DNA of 10,251 nt from Humitalea sp038323655 (GCA_038323655.1 JBBQHE010000166.1:1-10251), one strand, 5' to 3'. Counted from the stretch's first letter, positions 1 to 7,276 are shown. Made by a program: numbers and translations. The notes: a model not told the origin generated them from the letters alone.

Positions 1-49
1 CCAGCCGCAGTCCTGGTTCGTCGATCTGCGCCTGCCATCGATCCGCTGA
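1..49 (+). CDS. C-terminal end of an upstream gene (partial)
   Basis: An open frame enters from the left edge (first full codon at base 2) and stops with TGA at 47-49. The last residues read QPQSWFVDLRLPSIR. The stop overlaps the permease start by one base (TGATG), a typical translational-coupling junction, so this gene is very likely the preceding member of the same transporter operon. In dipeptide-type ABC operons that gene is often the periplasmic substrate-binding protein, but too little is visible to identify it. Confidence 0.6.
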   Translation, partial: QPQSWFVDLRLPSIR

Positions 50-1002
50 TGCTGCTCTACCTCCTGCGCCGCATTCTCTACGCGGTACCGATCGCGCTGG
101 CCGTCGGGCTGTTCTGTTTCATGCTGGTGCAGATCGCCCCGGGCGATCCGATCAATGCCATCGTGCCGCCGGATGCGCCGCAGGATGTGGTGGAACAGGT
201 CCGGCGCGACTATGGGCTGGACAAGCCGCTGGTCGTGCAGTTCGGGCTGTGGCTGGGCAAGGTCGTGCAGGGGGACCTGGGCAAGTCCTTGGCGACCGGT
301 CGGTCGGTCTGGTCCGACCTGCATAGCGCCATCGGCAATACGCTGATGCTGGCCTTCACCGCCTCGCTGCTCGGCTTCATTCTGGGCTGCGTCCTCGGTG
401 GGCTGGCCGGCACCTTCCGCGGCACGCTGCTGGACCGGGCGGCCACGACCTTCGCCGTCGCCGGCGTGTCCATCCCGCACTATTGGCTGGGCATGGTGCT
501 GGTCGTGATCTTCTCGGTGCAGTTGAACTGGCTGCCGGCGATGGGTGCCGGGCCTGGCGGTTCGGCCGACTGGCAGTGGAACTGGGAACACATCCAGCAC
601 CTGGTGCTGCCGGCGATCACCCTGTCGGTCATCCCCATGGGCATCGTGACCCGCACCATTCGCGGCATCGTGGGTGAGATCATGAACCAGGAATTCGTCA
701 CCGCTTTGCGCGGCAAGGGCCTCACCCCCTGGCACATTTTCCTGCATGTGGTGAAGAACGCGGCGCCCACGGCGCTCGCGGTGATGGGGCTGCAACTCGG
801 CTACCTGATGGGCGGGTCGATCCTGGTCGAGACGGTCTTCTCCTGGCCCGGCACCGGGCTCTTGCTGAACAGCGCCATCTTCCAGCGCGACCTGCCGGTG
901 TTGCAGGGGACGATCCTGGTGCTGGCGATGTTTTTCGTGGCGCTGAACCTGATCGTCGATCTGATCCAGACCGCCCTCGACCCGCGGATAAAGCGCACGT
1001 GA
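49..1002 (+). CDS. ABC transporter permease, DppB/OppB type
   Basis: Inner-membrane subunit of a peptide/nickel/opine-class ABC importer; with its DppC-type partner it forms the channel through which substrate released by a periplasmic binding protein passes. The 317 residues match the usual length of the family. Visible features are an N-terminal membrane helix (about 9-29), the family motif APGDP (30-34), the GLDKPL...QF segment near 56-65, further hydrophobic helices around 98-120, 131-158, 185-205, 243-262 and 285-308, and the cytoplasmic EAA loop (about 218-239, ALRGKGLTPWHIFLHVVKNA) that docks onto the ATPase. FSWPGTG follows in the usual place. The start overlaps the upstream stop by one base and has no clear Shine-Dalgarno sequence, which fits coupling. 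The stop codon lies inside the first, degenerate unit of a tandem repeat. Substrate cannot be predicted; no ATPase gene is in the window. Confidence 0.93.
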   Translation: MLLYLLRRILYAVPIALAVGLFCFMLVQIAPGDPINAIVPPDAPQDVVEQVRRDYGLDKPLVVQFGLWLGKVVQGDLGKSLATGRSVWSDLHSAIGNTLMLAFTASLLGFILGCVLGGLAGTFRGTLLDRAATTFAVAGVSIPHYWLGMVLVVIFSVQLNWLPAMGAGPGGSADWQWNWEHIQHLVLPAITLSVIPMGIVTRTIRGIVGEIMNQEFVTALRGKGLTPWHIFLHVVKNAAPTALAVMGLQLGYLMGGSILVETVFSWPGTGLLLNSAIFQRDLPVLQGTILVLAMFFVALNLIVDLIQTALDPRIKRT

Positions 1003-1116
1003 CCGCACCCATACCAAAAGCGCGCGTCACCGCGCCTATGCCAAAAACGCGCGTCACCGCGCCGATGCCAGAAACGCGCGTCCCCGCGCCTATGCCAGAA
1101 ACGCGCGTCCCCGCGC
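994..1116 (+). repeat. 27-bp tandem repeat forming an array of four small hairpins
   Basis: Units begin at 994 (degenerate), 1021, 1048, 1075 and 1102. The units at 1021, 1048 and 1075 differ from each other at only two to four of 27 positions. The unit at 994 matches its neighbour at about 21 of 27, and the unit at 1102 keeps only its first half. Each unit from 1021 on carries GCGCG-(TCAC or TCCC)-CGCGC, a perfect 5-bp stem with a 4-base loop, at 1022-1035, 1049-1062, 1076-1089 and 1103-1116. The palindrome ACGCGCGT recurs at unit junctions. The array fills the gap between the two permease genes: the first gene's TGA lies in unit 0, and the second gene's ATG follows a remnant CGCGC. An effect on mRNA processing or stability is possible but unproven. 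Confidence 0.9.
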
Positions 1117-1132
1117 GAAGGATCAAACGCGC

Positions 1133-2041
1133 ATGAGCGGCACGACCCCCACCGCAGCCGAAGCCGAACTCGCCGTTCAGGCCAAGACCGCTGTGGTGCG
1201 CTCCACCGGCTACTGGGGCGGTGTCGCCAAGCGCCTGTCGCGCGACCCCGTGACACTGTTCTGCGGCTTCGTGCTGCTGGTCATGCTGGTGGTGATCCTG
1301 GGCGCGCCGCTGTTCGCCCCGCATGATCCCTTCCAGGGCGGGATGCTGCGGCGCTTACGTCCGCTCGGCACGCCGAACTACATCCTCGGCACCGACGAAT
1401 TGGGCCGCGACATGCTGACGCGACTGATCTACGGCGGGCGGCTGTCCTGGATCATGGGCATCCTGCCGGTGGTGCTGGCCTTCATCATCGGCGGCACGCT
1501 CGGCGTCATCGCGGGGTTTGCCGGCGGCAAGATCAACATGCTGATCATGCGCGTGACCGATGTCTTCTACGCTTTCCCCTCGGTGCTGCTGGCCGTTGCC
1601 ATTTCCGGCGCACTCGGGCCGGGCCTGGCCAATGCCATCCTGGCGCTGACGCTGGTCTTCGTGCCACCGATCATCCGCGTGTCGGAAACCGTGACCACCT
1701 CGGTCCGCAACCTGGATTTCGTGGACGCGGCGCGGGCCTCCGGCGCGCGGGCCTTCACCATCGTGCGGGTGCATGTGCTCGGCAATGTGCTGGGCCCGAT
1801 CTTCGTCTATTCCACCTCGCTGATCTCGGTCTGCATGATCCTGGCCTCCGGCCTGTCCTTCCTCGGCCTCGGCACCCGGCCGCCGGAGCCCGAATGGGGG
1901 CTGATGCTGAACACGCTGCGCACGGCGATCTATGTGCAGCCCTGGATCGCGGTGCTGCCGGGCATCTGCATCTTCGTCACCTCGATCTGCTTCAACCTGC
2001 TGAGCGATGGGCTGCGCCAGGCGATGGACGTGAAAAGCTGA
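1133..2041 (+). CDS. ABC transporter permease, DppC/OppC type
   Basis: Second inner-membrane channel subunit of the same peptide-class importer. The 302 residues contain an N-terminal cytoplasmic stretch (1-40), a first helix (about 41-60), then the OppC_N signature LGTDELGRDMLTRLIYGGRLS (LGTDELGRD at 85-93), helices near 107-128 and 147-180, the marker VTDVFYAFPS (about 141-150), and the EAA loop near 199-222 (AARASGARAFTIVRVHVLGN). FLGLGTRPPEPEWG, usual before the last helices, is also present. The ATG at 1133 is preceded by GAAGGA (1117-1122, 10-base spacing), so unlike the first permease it has its own ribosome site. It lies 130 bases downstream of its partner, a gap filled by the hairpin repeat array, where such genes are normally nearly adjacent. 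The ATPase genes are not downstream, so they are either upstream or unlinked. Confidence 0.93.
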   Translation: MSGTTPTAAEAELAVQAKTAVVRSTGYWGGVAKRLSRDPVTLFCGFVLLVMLVVILGAPLFAPHDPFQGGMLRRLRPLGTPNYILGTDELGRDMLTRLIYGGRLSWIMGILPVVLAFIIGGTLGVIAGFAGGKINMLIMRVTDVFYAFPSVLLAVAISGALGPGLANAILALTLVFVPPIIRVSETVTTSVRNLDFVDAARASGARAFTIVRVHVLGNVLGPIFVYSTSLISVCMILASGLSFLGLGTRPPEPEWGLMLNTLRTAIYVQPWIAVLPGICIFVTSICFNLLSDGLRQAMDVKS

Positions 2042-2124
2042 CAGCAGGCCCCCGGTCTGCGCATGGATGGGTGACGACGGGTGACTTGCAACCGGCCGTT
2101 CGCTGGCGCGTTCATTACGCGACA

Positions 2125-2142
2125 GCGCCCGATCGCGGGCGC
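2125..2142 (+). promoter_or_regulatory. Small hairpin directly before the SYLF-gene ribosome site
   Basis: GCGCCC (2125-2130) and GGGCGC (2137-2142) are perfect complements around a 6-base loop. The stem ends two bases before the strong GGAGGAA Shine-Dalgarno (2144-2150). It could weakly terminate the ABC operon or modulate initiation of the next gene. In DNA this GC-rich a 6-bp stem can arise by chance. The 115-base gap (2042-2156) holds nothing else I can support; TTGCAA at 2086-2091 resembles a -35 box but has no convincing -10 partner. Confidence 0.3.
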
Positions 2143-2156
2143 CGGAGGAAAGCGCC

Positions 2157-2714
2157 ATGACCATCCCTCGCCGTGCCCTGGGCCCCCTGCTCGCCGCCCT
2201 GCCGCTTGCCGCCGCCCTGCGCCCCAGCGCCGCCCTGGCCGCGTCCCGCGCCGAAATCGACCGCGAGGTCGCTTCCGCCCTCGTGACCTTGCGGGGCCTC
2301 GACAACACGCGCGTGCTGTTCGAGCACGCCAAGGCCGTCCTGGTCTTCCCGAAGATCATCAGCGGTGGCTTCATCATCGGCGGCCAGTTCGGCGAGGGCG
2401 CGCTGGTGCGCGAAGGTCGTACCACCGGCTACTACAACATCGCCGGCGCCAGCTTCGGCCTGCTGGCCGGGGCGCAGACCGCGGGCCTGGGCATGTTCTT
2501 CATAACCGATGAAGCCTTGAACGCCCTGATGCGGGCGGATGGCTGGGAAATCGGTACCGGCCCCTCCGTCGTCGCGGTCGATCGCGGCCTGCAGGCGAAC
2601 ATGACCGCCACGACCCTGGCCCAGCCGGTCTATGCCATCACCTTCGGCCAGCAGGGGCTGATGGCGGCGCTCGCGCTGAACGGCACCAAGATCAGCCGCA
2701 TCACGCCGGAGTGA
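2157..2714 (+). CDS. Exported SYLF-domain (Ysc84/DUF500-type) lipid-binding protein
   Basis: A 185-residue protein with a likely Sec signal peptide: arginines near the N-terminus, a hydrophobic alanine/leucine core, and AALA-A around residue 28. The rest fits the SYLF/Ysc84 domain: the segment AKAVLVFPKIISGGFIIGGQFGEGAL followed by ...GYYNIAGASFGLLAGAQTAGLGMFF..., and a C-terminal half with VVAVDRGLQANMT...PVYAITFGQQGLMA. Eukaryotic SYLF domains bind phosphoinositides and actin; bacterial members are mostly small periplasmic or outer-membrane-associated proteins of unknown role, so function here is open. The start is well supported by GGAGGAA at 2144-2150, seven bases before the ATG. Its last 14 bases overlap the end of the convergent regulator gene. 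It is 115 bases from the transporter operon and probably separate from it. Confidence 0.88.
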   Translation: MTIPRRALGPLLAALPLAAALRPSAALAASRAEIDREVASALVTLRGLDNTRVLFEHAKAVLVFPKIISGGFIIGGQFGEGALVREGRTTGYYNIAGASFGLLAGAQTAGLGMFFITDEALNALMRADGWEIGTGPSVVAVDRGLQANMTATTLAQPVYAITFGQQGLMAALALNGTKISRITPE

Positions 2715-4113
2715 CGCGCAGCCGCTTCGGCGCGAAGCGGTAGGGCGCCGCACTCTCCTCCATCGGGTCCAGCGCGAGCCGATGGTCGAGCGGCGGGAAG
2801 GCACGGCTGCGGCAGTCGGGCCGGTCGCACAATCGACAGGACAGGCCGATGCCGACCACTGCGGCATTCAAATCGATGCCATCCGCGTAAACCATCTCCG
2901 CCGCGCGCCCGATGTCGCAGCCCATGGCGACGACATGCACGGGCGGCGGTTCGCCCCATTGCGCCGCCGCCCCCTGCACCGTGCGGGCGAAGCACAGGAA
3001 GGTCGCGCCATCCGGCAGGGAAGCGACCTGCACCCGCATCGTCCCAGGCGTGGCAAAGGCCGCGTGCACCACCCAGCGCGGACAGGACCCGCCGTAGCGC
3101 GCGAAGGGAAAGCCCGCCGCAGAAAACCGTTTGCCCACATTCCCCGCCGGATCAAGCCGCAGGAAGAAGAACGGCACGCCCCGCGCGCCATCGCGTTGTA
3201 GGGTCGAAAGCCGATGGCTGGCCTGTTCGAAGGACACGCCGAAGCGCGCCGCCAGTGCCTCCACATCATGCCGCAGCGATCGGGCGGCGGCCAGGAACGG
3301 CGCGTAGGGCAGCAGCAGCGCCCCCGCAGCGTAATTCAGCAGGCCCACCCGCAGCAGCGCCGCGGCCTCGGTCGAGGTGGGTGCGGCCTGGGTGATCACT
3401 GCCTCCACCGCCTCGCGCGCTTCCAGCAGCATCAGGTGAAACGCCATCTGGAAGCCGCGGCTTTCGCGCGGCAAGGATTCGGCCAGGTGCAAGCGCCGGG
3501 TCTCGGCGTCATAGCGCCGGTGGGACGAGGCCATGGGCCCGACCTGCACCACGATGCCATGGCGCGTGCGCAGGCGGTCGGCGATGGCGTGGTTCATTTC
3601 GGCCGGTGCGACGCCGAGGTCGGCCACCAGGCGTTCGGCTGCCTCCTCCAGCAGCGGAAAATGGTTCGCGCGGTCATGGAAGATGTCGCGCACCTCCTCG
3701 GTCGGCAGCAGCAGGCGGCGGCCGGTCGGCAAGGCGATGCCGCTCGCATCCTCCCGCGCCACGCGAAAGGCGCGATACAGCGCCAGCATGGCGCGGGCGG
3801 CGTTGGGCGCCGATCCGGCCAGGGCACGCACCTCCTCCTCCGGCACCTGGTCCAGCCCCAGCAGGGGATCGGCCAGGACCTCGCGCAGCCCCGCCTCCAT
3901 CTGGCGTTCCTGATGGCCTGAGAGCGTGGCGAGGTCCGCCTCCAGCGCCTCGGTCAGCTTGATCAGCAGGGCGGCGGTGACGGCGCGCTGATCATGTTCG
4001 ATCAGGTTCAGGTAGGAGGCGGAAATGCCCAGGCGCACCGCCAGGCCCTGCTGCGTCTGGCCACGTTCCAGGCGCAGGCGGCGGATGGTGCGGCCGATCA
4101 GGGGCGGGGCCAT
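2701..4113 (-). CDS. XRE-family regulator of the short-chain fatty acyl (ScfR/RamB-like) type
   Basis: A 470-residue DNA-binding regulator. Residues about 8-65 form a Cro/C1-type helix-turn-helix (TQQGLAVRLGISASYLNLIEH). The middle corresponds to the IrrE/ImmA (DUF955) fold, but the zinc-protease HExxH is absent: the equivalent helix reads RGFQMAFHLMLLEA (219-232), so peptidase activity is unlikely. The C-terminal half fits the DUF2083 short-chain fatty acyl regulator domain, including CPRWVVHAAF and the cysteine cluster C426-x2-C429-x4-C434 in SCRLCDRPDCRSRAFPPL. Relatives include RamB, which controls aceA and other acetate genes in actinobacteria, and regulators sensing acyl-CoA status in proteobacteria. 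It is divergent from isocitrate lyase across 156 bases, so it probably regulates aceA; whether it activates or represses cannot be read here. The start codon has only a weak AAGG about nine bases upstream. Its 3' end overlaps the SYLF gene by 14 bases. Confidence 0.92.
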   Translation of the reverse strand: MAPPLIGRTIRRLRLERGQTQQGLAVRLGISASYLNLIEHDQRAVTAALLIKLTEALEADLATLSGHQERQMEAGLREVLADPLLGLDQVPEEEVRALAGSAPNAARAMLALYRAFRVAREDASGIALPTGRRLLLPTEEVRDIFHDRANHFPLLEEAAERLVADLGVAPAEMNHAIADRLRTRHGIVVQVGPMASSHRRYDAETRRLHLAESLPRESRGFQMAFHLMLLEAREAVEAVITQAAPTSTEAAALLRVGLLNYAAGALLLPYAPFLAAARSLRHDVEALAARFGVSFEQASHRLSTLQRDGARGVPFFFLRLDPAGNVGKRFSAAGFPFARYGGSCPRWVVHAAFATPGTMRVQVASLPDGATFLCFARTVQGAAAQWGEPPPVHVVAMGCDIGRAAEMVYADGIDLNAAVVGIGLSCRLCDRPDCRSRAFPPLDHRLALDPMEESAAPYRFAPKRLRVTPA

Positions 4114-4269
4114 GCTTTACAACCTTTACGAGTTTTCGGCCCCGCCGGTGAAGGGCGCGACCGTCTTGCGGCAGTATGCCCAGTTTGGGGGCTGCTTTTC
4201 TGCACTGCAATGTCAATTCTCTACAGACCGGGCGATGCACCAGCCCGCTCATGCAGGAGACACCCGCCG
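4114..4269. promoter_or_regulatory. Divergent regulator/aceA control region
   Basis: This 156-base gap must hold both promoters. Next to the regulator start is a direct repeat CTTTAC-AAC-CTTTAC (4115-4129, 9-base period), and nearer aceA is the 9-base palindrome TGCACTGCA (4201-4209) in a locally T-rich patch. TCTACA at 4220-4225 could be an aceA -10 box, with only a poor -35 (TTTCTG, 4197-4202). AGGAGA at 4255-4260 is the aceA ribosome site, nine bases before its ATG. The repeats are candidate operators by position only; I do not see an exact copy of the known RamB box. Confidence 0.5.
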
Positions 4270-5595
<1,326 letters not shown>

Positions 5596-5609
5596 AGGGA
5601 GACACGACC

Positions 5610-5798
5610 ATGAACACGCATGACTACGACGACGGCCTGGTCCACAGCCACGCCTGGGCGAGCGAACCGCCCCGCCCCGGCCGCAGCCCGATGCGGATGA
5701 GCCTACCCACGACGATCGAAGCCGACCACGACGACGGCCTGGTGCACAGCCACGGCTGGGCCTGCGGCGAACGCGGCCAGATGGCCCACAAGGGCTGA
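5610..5798 (+). CDS. Small histidine-containing protein with duplicated DDGLVHSHxWA motif
   Basis: A 62-residue protein of unknown function that I cannot assign to a named family. Residues 7-17 (DDGLVHSHAWA) recur at 41-51 (DDGLVHSHGWA), 34 residues apart. The coding DNA (5628-5660 and 5730-5762) matches at 30 of 33 bases, so this is an internal duplication. The linker is proline- and arginine-rich. Each motif carries acidic residues, an H-x-H pair and a tryptophan, suggesting a metal or ligand site, but that is inference. There is no signal peptide or membrane helix. The start is supported by AAGGGAG (5595-5601) eight bases before the ATG; an in-frame ATG at 5592 overlaps the aceA stop and would add six residues. 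With only 14 bases after aceA it is almost certainly in the aceA transcript, hence probably linked to glyoxylate-bypass expression. Confidence 0.75.
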   Translation: MNTHDYDDGLVHSHAWASEPPRPGRSPMRMSLPTTIEADHDDGLVHSHGWACGERGQMAHKG

Positions 5799-5809
5799 AC
5801 CCCTGCGCG

Positions 5810-6520
5810 CTACCGCCCGGTCTCCGTGTGGTAGCGCGCCAGGGCCTCGGGCGACGGCGGGTAGGTCCCTTCCAGCGGGGCCCCCGCCGCGACCTGGGCC
5901 ACGATCCAGCTTTCCATCGCCTCCTTCTTGGCGGCGGCCTCTGCGACCTCGGCGGCGATGGCGCGGGGGATGCAGACGACGCCATTGGCATCCCCCACCA
6001 TCACATCGCCAGGAAACACCGCGACCCCGGCGATGCCGATGGGATTGCCGTGGTCGGCGACCATGATGATGGCCGAAGACGGCACCGGCGCGGACCCGCC
6101 CGCCGCATAGACCGGCCAGCCCAGCCCCGCGACCGTGGTCAGGTCCGCGACCCCCGTATCGGTCACGAAACCCGCGACCCCGCGCGCCTGCAAGGCCGTC
6201 GCGATGATGTCGCCCAGCACCGAAACCCTTGCCGCCCCCTCGGTCGCGAAAACCACGACCTGGCCGGGCCGGGCCGCATCCAGCGCCGCGCGATGCAGGC
6301 TGGGCTGGCGCCTGGCTTCGAATTCGGTGCGGATATCCTCGCGCACCGGGATCGCGCGCACGGTATGGGCGAGCCCCACCATCTTCGGCGCCCCCACCGC
6401 GACGACGCCATGCAGGAAGCGCGACCGCAGGCCGCGGGCGTAGAGCACCGCCGAAAGCGTCGCGACCGGCACGGCCAGCAGGGCCGCGCGCAGGCTGTCG
6501 TCCAGGGGCGTCTTGGTCAT
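5810..6520 (-). CDS. RraA-like / HMG-CHA aldolase-family protein, catalytic Arg position altered
   Basis: A 236-residue member of the RraA/4-hydroxy-4-methyl-2-oxoglutarate aldolase superfamily. Visible family features are PGQVVVFATEG (85-95), GDIIATALQARGVAGFVTDTGVADL (G103 to L127) and PGDVMVGDANGVVCIPR (170-186). In characterised class II aldolases of this family a conserved Asp and a later Arg-Asp pair, 22 residues from that Asp to the paired Asp, handle metal and pyruvate. Here D104 and D126 are present but the Arg position is Ala125, so classical aldolase activity is doubtful. Alternatives are an unusual hydrolase/decarboxylase or a regulatory homologue. The frame is open far upstream, but the ATG at 6520 has AAGGAG six bases before it, and the extension overlaps the VOC gene antisense. 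It is divergent from the VOC gene and ends 12 bases from the end of the small aceA-linked gene, convergently. Confidence 0.85.
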   Translation of the reverse strand: MTKTPLDDSLRAALLAVPVATLSAVLYARGLRSRFLHGVVAVGAPKMVGLAHTVRAIPVREDIRTEFEARRQPSLHRAALDAARPGQVVVFATEGAARVSVLGDIIATALQARGVAGFVTDTGVADLTTVAGLGWPVYAAGGSAPVPSSAIIMVADHGNPIGIAGVAVFPGDVMVGDANGVVCIPRAIAAEVAEAAAKKEAMESWIVAQVAAGAPLEGTYPPSPEALARYHTETGR

Positions 6521-6586
6521 CGCTGGCTCCTTGCCGGCACGCGCGGGATGCGGCACGCCTGGGTTGTTCGTCACGGAGACTGCGCC
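6521..6586. promoter_or_regulatory. Divergent promoter region between RraA-like and VOC genes
   Basis: Only 66 bases separate the two start codons. The region holds both ribosome sites: AAGGAG for the minus-strand gene (CTCCTT at 6527-6532) and GGAG for the plus-strand gene (6575-6578). The two promoters must overlap here or lie within the opposite genes, so shared control is likely. No clear -35/-10 pair or operator is recognisable. Confidence 0.4.
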
Positions 6587-7009
6587 ATGCCCGAAGCCCC
6601 CGCCAAGCCGCTGTTCATCGAGCAGAATGTGGTCTGGCTCTACACCGACACGATCGAACCGCTGGCGGCCTTCTACCGCGACGTCATCGGGCTGACGCAG
6701 GTGCTGGACCAAGGCGTGTGCCGGGTCTTCCAGGTCTCGCCGACCGGCTTTCTCGGCGTCTGCGACAAGGCCGGGCGGCCGCGCGGCACCAGGGGCATGA
6801 TGTTCACCTTCCTGGTGGAGAACGTCGAGGACGCCTATGCCACGCTGCTCGCCCGCGGCGTCGTCTTCGACGGTCCGCCTGACATGCGCGGGGGAAAGAA
6901 CGTGTATTCGGCCTTCTTCAAGGACCCCGAAGGCTACTGGCTGGAAATCCAGGAATTCCGTGACCCGCGCTGGCTCTATCCGGCGGGGCGTGGGCCGCGG
7001 CTGGGCTGA
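6587..7009 (+). CDS. VOC-superfamily (glyoxalase/dioxygenase-fold) protein
   Basis: A 140-residue single-module VOC protein. The N-terminal beta-strand/helix pattern VVWLYTDTIEPLAAFYRDVIGL (from about residue 15) and the C-terminal FFKDPEGYWLEIQEF are the standard ends of the fold. Members include glyoxalase I, extradiol dioxygenases, epimerases and antibiotic-binding proteins. The residue where the first metal-binding histidine normally sits (seven before the Asp of TD) is Asn14, while the C-terminal glutamate (LEIQEF) is kept, so the metal site may be incomplete and the activity cannot be named. The start is supported by GGAG eight bases upstream of the ATG; the frame extends further upstream but overlaps the RraA-like gene antisense. 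It is divergent from the RraA-like gene, which suggests a common catabolic context. Hairpins follow 28 bases after the stop. Confidence 0.85.
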   Translation: MPEAPAKPLFIEQNVVWLYTDTIEPLAAFYRDVIGLTQVLDQGVCRVFQVSPTGFLGVCDKAGRPRGTRGMMFTFLVENVEDAYATLLARGVVFDGPPDMRGGKNVYSAFFKDPEGYWLEIQEFRDPRWLYPAGRGPRLG

Positions 7010-7037
7010 AAAGGCCGCTGTCCTGGGGGTGCGGTCC

Positions 7038-7062
7038 CTGGGGAGGGCTTTGCCCTCCCCAG
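7038..7062 (+). terminator. Perfect 11-bp stem-loop after the VOC gene
   Basis: CTGGGGAGGGC (7038-7048), loop TTT, GCCCTCCCCAG (7052-7062): a perfect 11-bp stem, 28 bases downstream of the VOC stop. There is no T-tract, so it would be an imperfect intrinsic terminator or a 3'-end stabiliser. It is also the first of a chain of palindromes and may be a dispersed repeat. Confidence 0.6.
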
Positions 7063-7072
7063 ACCCCACCCA

Positions 7073-7093
7073 GCAGGGGACAGTGTCCCCTGC
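7073..7093. repeat. Near-perfect palindrome GCAGGGGACA-G-TGTCCCCTGC
   Basis: Two 10-base arms are exactly complementary around a single central base; as RNA it would form a 7-8 bp stem with a small loop. It lies 10 bases after the previous hairpin, with ACCCCACCCA between. Its role is unknown and it belongs to the intergenic palindrome cluster. Confidence 0.8.
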
Positions 7094-7106
7094 ACCCGCC
7101 TTGGGG

Positions 7107-7187
7107 ATTGGCCAGGGTGAGGGAGGGGCATGGTGCGCCCTGCATCAAGGGCGAACCCTTCGACGCCCCTCCCTCACCCTGGCCAAT
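7107..7187. repeat. Long inverted repeat, 23-bp perfect arms
   Basis: The left arm (7107-7129) and right arm (7165-7187) are perfectly complementary over 23 bases, beginning ATTGGCCAGGGTG and ending CACCCTGGCCAAT. The 35-base loop contains a nested stem CGCCCT/AGGGCG (7136-7141 and 7148-7153) around GCATCA. A 23-bp perfect stem is far beyond chance expectation. Part of it (GGGAGG-GCATGGTGCGCCC, 7121-7140) recurs at 10220-10239, so it belongs to a dispersed element rather than being only a terminator. Confidence 0.88.
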
Positions 7188-7201
7188 ATCTAAAAAGTGG
7201 G

Positions 7202-7226
7202 TCCAGGGGCCTCAGGCTCCTGGTGG
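7202..7226. repeat. 25-bp dispersed repeat, copy 1
   Basis: This stretch, itself a near-palindrome (CCAGGGGCCT-C-AGGCTCCTGG, one mismatch), is identical in inverted orientation to 10167-10191. The similarity continues into the flanks: the AAAGTG-GTCC side, and the neighbouring TTGAGGGGGGC hairpin. Confidence 0.85.
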
Positions 7227-7267
7227 CGGTCCATTGAGGGGGGCAAAGCCCCTCTCAATGGACCGCC
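7225..7267. terminator. 20-bp stem-loop next to the TctC-like gene end
   Basis: Arms 7225-7244 and 7248-7267 pair over 20 bp around loop AAA, with a single G:T position. It lies 10 bases beyond the stop of the minus-strand TctC-like gene, and convergent transcripts from both sides would meet it, so a bidirectional terminator is plausible. The core TTGAGGGGGGC-AAA-GCCCCTCTCAA also occurs at 10134-10158 in reverse, so it is part of a repeat module too. Confidence 0.7.
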
Positions 7268-7276
7268 CTCCGCCCG

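Noticed and set aside
994..1132. Short CRISPR array
   Set aside because: Units are contiguous 27-mers with no unique spacers and no cas genes nearby.
722..1324. Minus-strand open frame with 9-residue periodic peptides (GTRVSGIGA-like; a second frame gives GDARFWHRR repeats)
   Set aside because: The periodicity comes from the 27-bp tandem repeat, 27 being a multiple of three. The frame runs antisense through both permease genes and lacks a ribosome site or family resemblance.
3214..3921. Plus-strand open frame opposite the regulator
   Set aside because: Glutamine/histidine/arginine-rich shadow translation of the regulator gene, whose own frame has recognisable domains throughout.
3994..4269. 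N-terminal extension of isocitrate lyase
   Set aside because: Overlaps the regulator's start region antisense; the ATG at 4270 has a good ribosome site and gives the expected length.
6521..7069. N-terminal extension of the RraA-like protein
   Set aside because: It is antisense to the VOC gene; the ATG at 6520 has AAGGAG at the right spacing and the family-like start.
7107..7187. Invertible loop between the 23-bp arms, because the shared GCATGGTGCGCCC lies in the opposite relative orientation in the 10.2-kb copy
   Set aside because: The loop is itself quasi-palindromic and the second copy is cut off, so orientation cannot be decided. No recombinase gene is in the window.
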